Translations under genes and position numbers: made by a program
Notes under the pieces: model-generated
Database searches by the model: none
What the model was told of the DNA's origin: nothing
Seen by the model: the letters and a program-made list of their open reading frames with translations, nothing else
Shown: piece after piece, positions 1-9,109 of the stretch
Position numbering within the stretch: the first letter of the stretch is position 1
Layout of the letters: every line of letters starts with the position of its first letter
From: Pontimicrobium sp. SW4
GTDB taxonomy: Bacteria > Bacteroidota > Bacteroidia > Flavobacteriales > Flavobacteriaceae
DNA length: 64,000 bases
Direction: 5' to 3'
Assembly (NCBI RefSeq): GCF_039954625.1
Contig: NZ_CP157199.1
Location: forward strand, 2,542,001-2,606,000

Positions 1-1
1 A

Positions 2-574
2 TTGTTTTGTGAAGTTGTGATTGCTCCTTCTTTTTCTGATGAGGCTTTAGACATTCTTAAAGGCAAAAAGAATAGAATTATTTTAGTTCAAAAAGATGTT
101 CAGTTACCAAAAACCACAGTGAGAACCTGTTTAAATGGGGTACTAGTTCAATTTAGAGATAATATTACCGATTCTCGTGAAATGCTTACTACAGCGACAA
201 ATAGCTCACCTTCAGAAGCAGAACTTGAAGATTTATTATTTGCCTCAAAATTATGTAAACATACCAAGTCAAATACTATCGTTCTTGCAAAAAACAAGCA
301 ACTTTGTGCTAGTGGAACAGGACAAACAAGTCGTGTAGATGCTTTAAATCAAGCCATTCATAAAGCACAATCGTTTAAGTTTGATTTAAAAGGTGCTGTC
401 ATGGCAAGTGACGCCTTTTTTCCTTTTCCAGACTGTGTAGAAATAGCTAATAATGCAGGAATTACAGCTGTAATTCAACCTGGAGGCTCTATAAAAGATC
501 AATTGAGTATTGATTATTGTAATGAAAACAATATGGCAATGGTAATGACTGGGACTAGACATTTTAAGCACTAA
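2..574 (+). CDS. purH: PurH (AICAR transformylase/IMP cyclohydrolase), C-terminal part
   Basis: This is the last 190 or so codons of bifunctional PurH, cut by the left edge. PurH makes the last two steps of IMP synthesis in the cytoplasm. What remains belongs to the AICAR transformylase domain: the block VVIAPSFSDEALDILK at the start, LCASGTGQTSRVDA in the middle, and KGAVMASDAFFPFPD with IQPGGSIKDQ near the end, all typical of the family. The apparent first residue is only the first in-frame codon of the window, not a real start. It is followed after 124 bases by mreB on the same strand. Confidence 0.95.
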   Translation: MFCEVVIAPSFSDEALDILKGKKNRIILVQKDVQLPKTTVRTCLNGVLVQFRDNITDSREMLTTATNSSPSEAELEDLLFASKLCKHTKSNTIVLAKNKQLCASGTGQTSRVDALNQAIHKAQSFKFDLKGAVMASDAFFPFPDCVEIANNAGITAVIQPGGSIKDQLSIDYCNENNMAMVMTGTRHFKH

Positions 575-698
575 ATTTCAGCAGAAAATAAAGTCTGTTT
601 TTTAGAAGTCTGTTTTCCTAATAATAACGTATATTTTATTACATTTACAGTTAATCAGAATTTAATATTAACAACCCTCAGATAATTTAAGATAGCCC

Positions 699-1727
699 AT
701 GGGATTTTTTGATTTCTTAACCGAAGAAATTGCAATAGATTTAGGAACAGCAAACACACTTATAATTCACAACGATAAAGTAGTTGTAGACAGTCCATCG
801 ATAGTCGCAAGAGACCGTATTTCAGGAAAAATAATCGCAGTTGGTAAAGAAGCCAACTTAATGCAAGGAAAAACACACGAAAATATTAAAACAATTCGCC
901 CTTTAAAAGATGGTGTAATTGCAGATTTTGATGCTTCCGAGCAAATGATAAGCATGTTTATTAAAAACATTCCTGCTTTAAAAAAGAAATTATTTGCTCC
1001 TGCATTGCGAATGGTGGTTTGTATTCCTTCAGGAATTACCGAAGTTGAAATGCGAGCTGTAAAAGAATCGTGCGAACGTGTAAACGGTAAAGAAGTGTAT
1101 TTGATACATGAACCTATGGCAGCAGCTATTGGTATTGGGGTAGATATTATGCAACCTAAAGGAAATATGATTGTAGATATAGGTGGTGGAACTACTGAAA
1201 TTGCAGTTATTGCCTTAGGTGGTATTGTTTGTGACAAATCGGTTAAAGTCGCTGGTGATGTATTTACAAACGACATCATTTATTACATGCGCACACAACA
1301 CAACTTGTATGTTGGAGATAGAACAGCTGAAAAAATTAAAATACAAATTGGTGCAGCTACAGAAGATTTAGAGTTACCACCTGAAGAAATGAGTGTTCAA
1401 GGACGTGATTTACTAACTGGAAAACCTAAACAGGTTCAAATATCATATCGTGAAATTGCTAAAGCTTTAGACAAGTCTATTTTACGTGTAGAAGATTCAG
1501 TTATGGAAACGCTATCGCAAACACCTCCAGAATTAGCAGCCGATATTTATAATACAGGAATTTATTTAGCTGGTGGAGGATCGATGCTTCGAGGTTTAGA
1601 CAAACGATTATCTCAGAAAACAGATTTACCTGTTTATATTGCTGAAGATCCTTTAAGAGCAGTTGTAAGAGGAACTGGAATTGTACTAAAAAATCTTCCT
1701 AAGTTTAAAAGCGTATTGATTAAATAG
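699..1727 (+). CDS. mreB: Rod shape-determining protein MreB
   Basis: Bacterial actin homologue that forms membrane-bound filaments and guides the elongation machinery. The 342 residues match the usual length. The actin-fold nucleotide motifs are visible: phosphate 1 near residue 13 (IDLGTANTLI), phosphate 2 near 160 (MIVDIGGGTTEIAVI) and the adenosine motif near 290 (GIYLAGGGSMLRGLD). It is the first gene of an mreBCD-pbp2-rodA operon, with 10 bases before mreC. The 124-base gap upstream holds no perfect TAnnTTTG promoter element. Confidence 0.97.
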   Translation: MGFFDFLTEEIAIDLGTANTLIIHNDKVVVDSPSIVARDRISGKIIAVGKEANLMQGKTHENIKTIRPLKDGVIADFDASEQMISMFIKNIPALKKKLFAPALRMVVCIPSGITEVEMRAVKESCERVNGKEVYLIHEPMAAAIGIGVDIMQPKGNMIVDIGGGTTEIAVIALGGIVCDKSVKVAGDVFTNDIIYYMRTQHNLYVGDRTAEKIKIQIGAATEDLELPPEEMSVQGRDLLTGKPKQVQISYREIAKALDKSILRVEDSVMETLSQTPPELAADIYNTGIYLAGGGSMLRGLDKRLSQKTDLPVYIAEDPLRAVVRGTGIVLKNLPKFKSVLIK

Positions 1728-1737
1728 AGCATAACTC

Positions 1738-2559
1738 ATGCAACAAATTATAAATTTTATAATAAGAAACAAAACCTTTCTTTTGTTTTTGTTGCTGTTT
1801 AGTATATCGCTACTTTCTACTTTTCAATCACATTCGTATCATAAAAGTAAGTTTATAAATTCGGCCAATTTTTTAACTGGAGGAATTTATGAGTCGGCAA
1901 ATAACATTGGAGGTTACTTCGGTTTAAAAAAAGAAAATCAAATACTCCTTGAAGAAAATAATAGACTTAAATCTATATTATTTAACTCTAAAACTGGAGA
2001 ATTTAAAGATACATATGCAGATTCTTCAACTTTAAAAGTTATTTATAAATCTACAGTTGCTCAAGTTTACAAAAACAGTTATTCGCTAACGAATAATTAT
2101 TTAACTATCAATAAAGGAGAAAAAGATAGCATTAAAGATGAATTTGGGGTCATTACATCAAAAGGTATTGTTGGTATAATAGACAAAACTTCTCCAAATT
2201 ATAGTAGAGTTAGATCTATACTAAATTCTAATATTGGTATTAATGCGCAATTAAAAAAGACAAATCATTTTGGCATATTAAGTTGGAATGGTAAATCGCC
2301 CTATATTGTACAGCTTACCGATTTGCCAAAACAAGCACCTGTTATTGTTGGAGACACCATTATTACTGGAGGACTTTCAACTATTTTTCCAAAAGGAATT
2401 CCAATAGGTACTGTTGCTTCTTTTAAAACTGATGAAACCGAAAATTATTTTGAAATCGACGTCACCTTATTTAATGACATGACCAATATTGGACATGTGT
2501 ATATTATTGAAAATTTAGATGCTGCCGAAATATCGAATTTAAACAACCTAGATGAATAA
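1738..2559 (+). CDS. mreC: Rod shape-determining protein MreC
   Basis: Periplasmic scaffold of the elongasome that links MreB to the synthases. There is one N-terminal membrane anchor at about residues 10-28, a short coiled coil at about 60-80 (KKENQILLEENNRLKS) and a beta-rich MreC domain with the family block GVITSKGIVGIIDKTSPNYSRV near residue 137. The 273 residues are normal. The 3' end overlaps mreD by 8 bases, which suggests translational coupling. Confidence 0.94.
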   Translation: MQQIINFIIRNKTFLLFLLLFSISLLSTFQSHSYHKSKFINSANFLTGGIYESANNIGGYFGLKKENQILLEENNRLKSILFNSKTGEFKDTYADSSTLKVIYKSTVAQVYKNSYSLTNNYLTINKGEKDSIKDEFGVITSKGIVGIIDKTSPNYSRVRSILNSNIGINAQLKKTNHFGILSWNGKSPYIVQLTDLPKQAPVIVGDTIITGGLSTIFPKGIPIGTVASFKTDETENYFEIDVTLFNDMTNIGHVYIIENLDAAEISNLNNLDE

Positions 2560-3058
2560 TACCATAACCAAAAATATTGCGCGCTTTATAGCTTTAGTTT
2601 TGGTACAAGTATTAGTACTTAACCATATTAATTTTTTAGAATATATAAATCCGTATTTATATATTCTATTCATCATCTTATTCCCTATTAAAAATAACAG
2701 AATGCTGTTTATTTTTTTAGCATTTTTAATTGGTTTAACTGTTGATTTATTTACAGACTCAGGAGGTATTCATGCAGCAGCTAGTGTTACAATAGCCTAT
2801 ATACGTCCAGTAGTTTTAAAGTTTTCTTTTGGTGCTGTTTATGAACATCAAACCATAAAGTTTAGCAATACAGATCTTGTACAACGATTAACGTATTTTT
2901 TAATCATTATTCTTATACATCATCTATTTTTATTCGGTTTAGAAATTTTTAATGCTTCAAAAATAATTTTAATCTTAAAAAAAACGTTATTCTCTAGTAT
3001 CTTTACTTTAATACTTTGCTTATTAATAACCATTTTATTCAGTAGAAAAACTAAATGA
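2552..3058 (+). CDS. mreD: Rod shape-determining protein MreD
   Basis: Small inner-membrane component of the elongasome. The 168 residues are almost all hydrophobic and form about five membrane segments. Sequence conservation in this family is low, so the call rests on position between mreC and pbp2, on length, and on the block FLIGLTVDLFTDSGGIHA near residue 60, which is typical of Bacteroidota MreD. It overlaps both neighbours by a few bases. Confidence 0.88.
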   Translation: MNNTITKNIARFIALVLVQVLVLNHINFLEYINPYLYILFIILFPIKNNRMLFIFLAFLIGLTVDLFTDSGGIHAAASVTIAYIRPVVLKFSFGAVYEHQTIKFSNTDLVQRLTYFLIIILIHHLFLFGLEIFNASKIILILKKTLFSSIFTLILCLLITILFSRKTK

Positions 3059-4998
3059 GAAAGCTATTACTCTTTTCTATAATTGTTTTAGTGGGAATCA
3101 CTTTTATTGCGCGACTCTTTTATCTTCAAGTGTATACAGGTAAAGCGTACAACATTTATGAAGATAATGCTATTAGAAAAGTGTTTTACTACCCAAAAAG
3201 AGGATATGTTTATGACCGAAAAGGGGAACTCTTGGTTGCCAACCAACCTTCGTATGACGTTATGGTTATTCCTAGAGAAGTTGAATCTTTAGATACTTTA
3301 GAATTTTGTTCCTTACTAAAAATAAGTAAAGAAGATTTTATTAAAAAATATGACAGAGCACTAAATTACTCCCCAAGACTACCATCTCCTTTTGTACCTC
3401 AATTATCTAAAAAAGATTATGCAGTTCTCCAAGAAAAAATGTGGAAATACAAAGGATTCTACATTCAAAAACGTTCATTAAGAGATTATCAAACTACTAT
3501 TGGAGCAAATGTATTAGGATTTATTGCTGAAGCACATCAAGGCGAAATTGATGCAGATGGCTTTTACCAAATGGGTGACCTAATTGGAAAACAAGGCATA
3601 GAAAAATCTTATGAAAATGAATTAAGAGGAGTAAAAGGTGTTAAGTTCATTCAAAAAAACAGATTTAATAGAGATATAGGTCCTTTTGATAATGGAAAAC
3701 AAGATACAATACCAACACCTGGAAAAGATATAACAGTATCAATTGATGCTCAACTACAAGCTTATGGCGAACTACTCATGCAAAACAAAGTTGGTGGAAT
3801 TGTTGCTATTGAACCAAGTAGCGGAGAGATTTTAAGCTTAGTATCTGCGCCTTCATACAATCCAAACTTATTGGTTGGCAGAGAGCGTTCTAAAAATTAT
3901 ACGAAGCTTCATAACGACTCCATTCATTTGCCTTTAATTGACAAAGGCTTGCTACGAATGCACGAACCAGGTTCTCCATTTAAAGCATTAGTTGCTCTAG
4001 CTGCTTTGCAAGAAGGTGTTGTTGACGAAAATTTTAAAGTTAGATGTACAGGTGCCTATAATTATGGTGGCAGACGACCAATGGGTTGTCATTGTGGAAC
4101 AGGCACTAGAAATCTATTTAATGGTATTTCGGAGTCTTGTAATTCATATTTTGCAACATTATATAGAAAAACTATCGATAAATATGATGATGCATCTCAT
4201 GCTATGGATGTTTGGAGTAGTCACATTAAAAGCTTTGGGTTAGGAAATTTTTTAGGATATGATCTTACTATTGGAAAGCCAGGAAATATTCCAGATGGTG
4301 CTTATTATGATAAAAAATATCCTGATTTTCGTTGGCGAGCAACTACTAATATTTCTAATTCCATTGGACAAGGAGAGGTGCTTGTAACACCAATACAATT
4401 GGCCAACATGATGGCAGCTATTGCCAATAGAGGTTACTATTATACGCCACATATTATAAAATCTATTGAAGGACAAACTATTGATACTGCTTATACTACA
4501 AAACGTCAAACATCAATTGATAAACGACATTTCGAACCAGTAATTCAAGGGTTGTTTGATGTTTATAATAAATCTGGAGGAACCGCTAATTTTTTACAAG
4601 TTCCTGGTATTGAAATTTGTGGTAAAACTGGTACAGCCGAAAATTTTACTATTATAGATAGCGTTAAAACACAATTGACAGACCATTCTATATTTGTAGC
4701 GTTTGCACCAAAAGAAAACCCAAAAATTGCCATTGCGGTTTTAGTTGAAAACGGATACTTTGGCGCTCGTTTTGCTGGAAGAATTGCTAGTTTAATGATT
4801 GAAAAATATATTAAAGGTGATATTACACGAACTGATCTCGAGAAATGGGTTATGGATTATACTTTAGAACATGAATATGAAAAACCTACCTCTGGAAAAC
4901 CATTTAGGATAAATGCCAATTCTGGGTTAATGACCGTTGAGCAATATAACCGTTTAAAGAAAATCGAAAACGAGCAAATCCAAACAGACATAGAATGA
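3055..4998 (+). CDS. mrdA: Penicillin-binding protein 2 (elongation transpeptidase)
   Basis: Class B transpeptidase that cross-links peptidoglycan during cylinder growth and works with RodA. One N-terminal membrane anchor (residues 4-22) is followed by a dimerisation domain and the penicillin-binding domain. The three catalytic motifs are all present: SPFK with the nucleophile Ser307, SCN at 361-363, and KTG at 524-526. The 647 residues fit Bacteroidota PBP2. Overlaps of 4 bases with mreD and with rodA show a tightly coupled operon. Confidence 0.95.
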   Translation: MRKLLLFSIIVLVGITFIARLFYLQVYTGKAYNIYEDNAIRKVFYYPKRGYVYDRKGELLVANQPSYDVMVIPREVESLDTLEFCSLLKISKEDFIKKYDRALNYSPRLPSPFVPQLSKKDYAVLQEKMWKYKGFYIQKRSLRDYQTTIGANVLGFIAEAHQGEIDADGFYQMGDLIGKQGIEKSYENELRGVKGVKFIQKNRFNRDIGPFDNGKQDTIPTPGKDITVSIDAQLQAYGELLMQNKVGGIVAIEPSSGEILSLVSAPSYNPNLLVGRERSKNYTKLHNDSIHLPLIDKGLLRMHEPGSPFKALVALAALQEGVVDENFKVRCTGAYNYGGRRPMGCHCGTGTRNLFNGISESCNSYFATLYRKTIDKYDDASHAMDVWSSHIKSFGLGNFLGYDLTIGKPGNIPDGAYYDKKYPDFRWRATTNISNSIGQGEVLVTPIQLANMMAAIANRGYYYTPHIIKSIEGQTIDTAYTTKRQTSIDKRHFEPVIQGLFDVYNKSGGTANFLQVPGIEICGKTGTAENFTIIDSVKTQLTDHSIFVAFAPKENPKIAIAVLVENGYFGARFAGRIASLMIEKYIKGDITRTDLEKWVMDYTLEHEYEKPTSGKPFRINANSGLMTVEQYNRLKKIENEQIQTDIE

Positions 4999-6275
4999 GT
5001 TTAAACAGAACTCGAAATTTAAAATTCGATTGGATAACCATAGTGATTTTCTTATTATTGGTTGGTTTTGGCTGGCTTAATATTGTCTCAGCGTCTTCTT
5101 CGGGAGAGATAACTTCTTACTTAGACATAAATCAACGTTATGGAAAACAGTTGATTTTTATTTTATTCACATTTGTATTAATCATTCTAGTTTTAAGTAT
5201 TGAAGCTAAATTTTATGAACGCTTCTCAAGTATTATATATCTCGTGTCTATGCTGTCCTTAATAGGTCTATTTCTTTTTGGGAAAACAGTAAATGGCGCT
5301 ATATCTTGGTATGGTATTGGTGGATTTACCTTGCAACCAAGTGAGTTTGCTAAATTCGCTACTTCGTTAGCCGTCGCTAAATATATAAGTGATCTTCAAA
5401 CCAATATTAAAAGCATAAAAGATCAGCTAAAAACTGCATTGATTATTTTTGTACCAGCGTTTTTAATTCTACTTCAAAATGATGCAGGAAGCACTATTGT
5501 TTATACAGCTTTCTTTTTTGTGTTTTATAGGGAAGGTATTCCTCAAATATATTTATTATTAGTATTAAGTATAGTTGTTCTTTCGGTTTTATCGCTTAAA
5601 TTTTCAGTTCTACCAACTGCCATAATTGTAAGCGCTTTAATTTTTGTTCATCACTTTATTTTGAAAAATAAAAAGGGAACTATTCTAAACCCAATATTTA
5701 TCTCACTTATTTGTATTGCTTTTAGTTTTGGTGTTCATTTTTTCTATAACAATATTTTACAGCCTCATCAACAAGATAGAATTAGTCTTTGGCTACGCCT
5801 AGAAAAAGATCCAGAAAAATTGGAGCAAATGAAACGTACTATTCTATACAATTTAAATGAATCTGAGAAGGCCATAAGTTCTGGAGGAGTAACAGGAAAA
5901 GGTTTTATGGAAGGCACTCGCACAATAGGTAAATTTGTTCCTGAACAAGACACAGATTATATTTTTAGTACTGTTGGCGAAGAATGGGGATTTCTTGGAA
6001 GCAGTTTAGTTGTAATATTATTTGTGCTGTTACTAATTAGGATTTTATACCTAGCTGAATTACAAAAGTCACAGTTTAGCCGTATTTATGGCTATAGTGT
6101 TGCTTCCATATTGTTCCTACATTTTATGATTAATATAGGTATGGTTATGGGATTAATTCCAACCGTTGGAATTCCACTACCCTTTTTTAGTTATGGAGGT
6201 TCAGGTCTTTGGGGTTTTACAATTCTACTATTTGTTTTTGTGAAATTGGATTCTAACCGAATTAATGAATGGTAA
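4995..6275 (+). CDS. rodA: Rod shape-determining protein RodA (SEDS glycosyltransferase)
   Basis: SEDS-family membrane glycosyltransferase that polymerises lipid II during elongation, paired with the preceding class B PBP. About ten membrane segments are visible. The family blocks are present: GAISWYGIGGFTLQPSEFAK near residue 105, GTRTIGKFVPEQDTDYIF near 308 and PLPFFSYGGSG near 396. It is the last gene of the operon. Its stop codon directly abuts the stop of the convergent aminotransferase gene, with no base between them and no terminator hairpin visible. Confidence 0.95.
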   Translation: MSLNRTRNLKFDWITIVIFLLLVGFGWLNIVSASSSGEITSYLDINQRYGKQLIFILFTFVLIILVLSIEAKFYERFSSIIYLVSMLSLIGLFLFGKTVNGAISWYGIGGFTLQPSEFAKFATSLAVAKYISDLQTNIKSIKDQLKTALIIFVPAFLILLQNDAGSTIVYTAFFFVFYREGIPQIYLLLVLSIVVLSVLSLKFSVLPTAIIVSALIFVHHFILKNKKGTILNPIFISLICIAFSFGVHFFYNNILQPHQQDRISLWLRLEKDPEKLEQMKRTILYNLNESEKAISSGGVTGKGFMEGTRTIGKFVPEQDTDYIFSTVGEEWGFLGSSLVVILFVLLLIRILYLAELQKSQFSRIYGYSVASILFLHFMINIGMVMGLIPTVGIPLPFFSYGGSGLWGFTILLFVFVKLDSNRINEW

Positions 6276-7538
6276 CTAAGTTGCCATTTCTTTTAATGCT
6301 GCTACAAAAATATCTAATTCTTCAATTGTTGTAAACACATTAGGAGTTATTCTACAGCCTCGAACTACCTTTCCATTTATTCCTACGGTAAAAATTTTAT
6401 ATTCATCCATTAATCTTTTAGCTAAATCCGTTGGAATGACGCCTTCAATTCCCACATTGGCAATTCCACAGGCTCTATGAGATTCTTTTGGAGTATTAAG
6501 AATAATCTTTGGCAAATCTCTCACTTGTTTTGTCCAATATTCTTGAAGATATCTTAATCTAGCTTCCTTTCTAGCACCACCTAACATATTGTAATAGTCA
6601 ATAGCATCTTCTATTGATAAATCATGATACACAGGATTTGTTCCTGTATGGTTTAACTTTGCAATATTTCCCAATTCTTTTGTATGGGAGGCAAAAATAG
6701 GCCACGTAGTATCTATGTGTTCATCAGCAACATATAATAATCCTGTTCCTAACGGAACAGCCAGCCATTTATGCAAACTAGAGCCATAATAATCACATTC
6801 CAATTCTTTAATATCAAACTCGAAATGACCCACACAATGTGCACCATCAACCATTACTTTCACACCTTTGCTGTGTGCCATTTGGCAAATCTTTTTAATA
6901 GGTAAAATGTGTCCAGAAATATTAATCATATGACATACCATCAATAATTTGGTTTTCGGAGTAATTGCATTAGCATAAAGCTCAACAATTTCTTCGTCTG
7001 TTTTTGGATGGTTGGGAACAGAAACAATTTTATTAACAACTCCAAAACGATTTGCTACTTGCTCAAACATCATTCTCATAGCACCATAATCTTGAATTGC
7101 AAAAATAGCTTCATCTCCAAACTTCCAATCCATTCCTTTAATCACCAAATCTAAAGACTCTGTCGTATTTCTAGTGATAACCACATTTTTGGTAGGGCTT
7201 TTAATGATAGTAGCTAGTTTTGCTGCCATTCGTTTTTTATCATTAACCCTTTTGGTACGCATATAATAAGACCCTTCATAATTGACCATGTTTATATGCT
7301 TATGAAGCGCCTCTAGTGTTGGTGTTGGTATGATATTATAATAACCACTCTCAAGGTTTATATAGTCTGGTTTTAGTTTATAATCGCTTCTCACTTTTAG
7401 CCAAAAGTCTTCGTTTGAAGCAAGATCAGTTGCTGTTGTTGACACTACTTCATCCAAAGAAGAATGCAATACACTTCCATATAAAGGCGTTGCTAATGCA
7501 GCCAACGATAACGTTTTAATAAAGTCTCTTTTTTTCAT
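6276..7538 (-). CDS. Exported class V aminotransferase (isopenicillin-N epimerase-like)
   Basis: PLP enzyme of the aminotransferase class V/NifS-like fold. The block VMVDGAHCVGHFEFD followed by YYGSSLHKWL gives the PLP lysine at Lys257. The N-terminus (KKRDFIKTLSLAALATPLYG) looks like an export signal with a KR pair before a hydrophobic stretch, reminiscent of a Tat signal, so the enzyme is probably periplasmic. The substrate cannot be told from sequence; desulfurase, epimerase or another lyase activity are all possible in this family. It is transcribed towards rodA and away from the Crp-type gene. Confidence 0.85.
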   Translation of the reverse strand: MKKRDFIKTLSLAALATPLYGSVLHSSLDEVVSTTATDLASNEDFWLKVRSDYKLKPDYINLESGYYNIIPTPTLEALHKHINMVNYEGSYYMRTKRVNDKKRMAAKLATIIKSPTKNVVITRNTTESLDLVIKGMDWKFGDEAIFAIQDYGAMRMMFEQVANRFGVVNKIVSVPNHPKTDEEIVELYANAITPKTKLLMVCHMINISGHILPIKKICQMAHSKGVKVMVDGAHCVGHFEFDIKELECDYYGSSLHKWLAVPLGTGLLYVADEHIDTTWPIFASHTKELGNIAKLNHTGTNPVYHDLSIEDAIDYYNMLGGARKEARLRYLQEYWTKQVRDLPKIILNTPKESHRACGIANVGIEGVIPTDLAKRLMDEYKIFTVGINGKVVRGCRITPNVFTTIEELDIFVAALKEMAT

Positions 7539-7572
7539 TGTGGTTGGTGTTTGTTTAAAGATACTTAAAATA

Positions 7573-7602
7573 TTGCTTTGATAAATATGTATATTAGTTT
7601 TG
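7573..7602 (+). promoter_or_regulatory. Predicted promoter of the Crp/Fnr-type gene
   Basis: TTG at 7573-7575, a 19-base spacer and TAGTTTTG at 7595-7602 match the Bacteroidota housekeeping promoter (TTG, 17-23 bases, TAnnTTTG). Transcription would start near 7608, leaving a leader of about 150 bases before the preferred start of the regulator gene. Sequence match only. Confidence 0.5.
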
Positions 7603-7757
7603 TAAAATCAAATTACACACAAGAAGAAAAATAGATAATCGAATTTTAGGAATAACTAATAAATTTTAAGCTTCAGTCATATTTTCAAGACAAGATGTCT
7701 AATAATATTTTTTTAATAATTAATTTATCAGAATTCTTAAGTTCAAATATTACATTA

Positions 7758-8330
7758 ATGAATAAGAAAGAAATTATAAATATTATCAATGAGAAATATG
7801 CTCCTTTGAATGATGATTGCAAATCAGAATTTGCTACTAATTCTAGAATATTGACTCTAAAAAAAGGAGAAATATTAGTTACAGAAGGACAATATTCAGA
7901 TAAAGCTTATTTTATTGTTAGTGGATCGACTAGAGCTTATTACTTAAATGATGGAAAAGATATAACTGATTGGTTTGCTTTTGAGAATGATTTTATCTGT
8001 GCTATAAATAGCTTTTTTCAAAATATTCCAAGTCCACATTTTATAGAAGTACTTGAAGAAACTATATTATTAGAGATTTCTAGAGATGATATAATAAAAC
8101 TATCAGATAAGTATCATAATTTTGAAAGATTAACGAACAGAGTTGCTACCAAAACAATGTTAAAATTGCAAGCCCGAATTGTATCTATGCAATTTCAATC
8201 GGCTGAACAGAGGTACCAAAACATATTGGAAGCTTATCCAAATATTACTCAAAGAGTGCCTTTAACACATATAGCATCTTATATTGGTATGACTCTTGAA
8301 ACATTGAGTAGAATACGGAAGCTTAAATAG
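7758..8330 (+). CDS. Crp/Fnr-family transcriptional regulator
   Basis: Cytoplasmic DNA-binding protein with an N-terminal cyclic nucleotide-binding-like beta-roll (LKKGEILVTEGQYSDKAYFIVSGSTRAYY) and a C-terminal helix-turn-helix. The start at 7758 (MNKKEIINIINEKYAPL) fits the family N-terminus; an in-frame ATG at 7695 would add 21 residues unlike the family. The recognition helix reads TLETLSRI, with Glu, Ser and Arg in the spacing that FNR uses to read TTGAT. It lacks the N-terminal cysteine cluster of FNR, so oxygen sensing through an iron-sulfur cluster is unlikely. A perfect TTGAT-N4-ATCAA site lies 6 bases after the stop. Ligand unknown. Confidence 0.88.
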   Translation: MNKKEIINIINEKYAPLNDDCKSEFATNSRILTLKKGEILVTEGQYSDKAYFIVSGSTRAYYLNDGKDITDWFAFENDFICAINSFFQNIPSPHFIEVLEETILLEISRDDIIKLSDKYHNFERLTNRVATKTMLKLQARIVSMQFQSAEQRYQNILEAYPNITQRVPLTHIASYIGMTLETLSRIRKLK

Positions 8331-8336
8331 TCGAAT

Positions 8337-8350
8337 TTGATTTATATCAA
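8337..8350. promoter_or_regulatory. Perfect FNR-type operator TTGAT-N4-ATCAA
   Basis: The sequence TTGATTTATATCAA is an exact match to the FNR-class consensus, and the symmetry extends one more pair on each side beyond the 16 bp 8336-8351 to 8335-8352. Its centre (8343.5) is about 42 bases upstream of the start predicted from the -7 element at 8373-8380, the classical position for direct activation by a Crp/Fnr dimer touching RNA polymerase. The regulator gene immediately upstream has the matching recognition residues. Confidence 0.75.
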
Positions 8351-8372
8351 ATGTAATTCATAGTCTTAAATT

Positions 8373-8380
8373 TATCTTTG
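8373..8380 (+). promoter_or_regulatory. -7 element of the redox cluster promoter
   Basis: TATCTTTG is an exact TAnnTTTG match 13 bases before the ATG at 8394. No TTG is seen at the -33 position, where the operator half-site lies instead, which suits an activator-dependent promoter. Transcription would begin near 8386. Confidence 0.6.
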
Positions 8381-8393
8381 TATATATACAATA

Positions 8394-8891
8394 ATGATGA
8401 ATTTAATTACAGATTGGGGAAAAATAAGAACCCATTTCAACAAAAGTTTCAAATCAAATTTTTATGTATCCGTAGCTTCTGTAGACACTAAAAACAATCC
8501 TACAGTAACACCTATTGGCTCTTTATTTTTAAATGATGTACAAACAGGTTTCTATTTTGAAAAATTTACATCAAAGCTTCCTGTTCATGCTAAAACCAAC
8601 AAGAATATCTGTGTATTGGGAGTTAATAGCAATCGTCTCTATTGGATCAAATCTCTCTTTAAGGGACATTTTTCTGCACCACCCGCCATTAAACTATATG
8701 GGGAATTAGGTGAGAAAAGAAAAGCTACACCACAAGAATTAAACAGGTTAAATAGAAGAATGAAATTAACAAAAGGATTAAAAGGCAATACCTATTTATG
8801 GAAAAACATGGATTATGTTAGAGAGATAAAGTTTACAAGTGCTGTACAAATTAATCTAGGAAAAATGACAAAAAATAATCAATACAGCTAA
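8394..8891 (+). CDS. Pyridoxamine 5'-phosphate oxidase-like FMN-binding protein
   Basis: Member of the PNPOx-like split-barrel flavin-binding proteins, 165 residues. The opening block (FYVSVASVDTKNNPTVTPIGSLFL) and the following GFYFEKFTSKLPVHAKTNKNICVLGVN resemble the barrel strands that bind FMN. Many members are oxidoreductases of unknown substrate or flavin carriers. It is the first gene of a cluster running to 12214 and lies behind the FNR-type operator. A second in-frame ATG follows at 8397. Exact reaction unknown. Confidence 0.8.
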   Translation: MMNLITDWGKIRTHFNKSFKSNFYVSVASVDTKNNPTVTPIGSLFLNDVQTGFYFEKFTSKLPVHAKTNKNICVLGVNSNRLYWIKSLFKGHFSAPPAIKLYGELGEKRKATPQELNRLNRRMKLTKGLKGNTYLWKNMDYVREIKFTSAVQINLGKMTKNNQYS

Positions 8892-8892
8892 T

Positions 8893-9096
8893 ATGAACCT
8901 AAAATCAAAAAAGAAATTAGGAATAATTGGTATGTGGCTGGGAATTATAAGCTTGATTGTATCTCAATTTTATTTAGCATCAGAATCAACAAGCGAAATA
9001 ATTCAATCTTCTCATTCAGGATTAAAACCTTTAAAAGGATTGATTTTACCAACAGTGATAACCTATATGTATAGCAAGATAAATCATACTAATTAA
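8893..9096 (+). CDS. Small membrane protein, unknown function
   Basis: A 67-residue protein that starts one base after the stop of the FMN-binding gene. It has a basic N-terminus (LKSKKK), one clear membrane segment at about residues 9-27 (GIIGMWLGIISLIVSQFYLA) and a second weakly hydrophobic stretch near 47-58. No family recognised. Tight spacing suggests it is translated as part of the cluster. Confidence 0.6.
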   Translation: MNLKSKKKLGIIGMWLGIISLIVSQFYLASESTSEIIQSSHSGLKPLKGLILPTVITYMYSKINHTN

Positions 9097-9109
9097 TAAA
9101 ACTTTACAA

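Noticed and set aside
767..1279. Long open frame opposite mreB
   Set aside because: It lies wholly inside mreB on the other strand, has no family features and follows the codon pattern of the real gene.
7695..7757. Longer N-terminus for the Crp/Fnr-type regulator
   Set aside because: The 21 extra residues are hydrophobic and unlike the family, whereas the protein from 7758 starts like its relatives.
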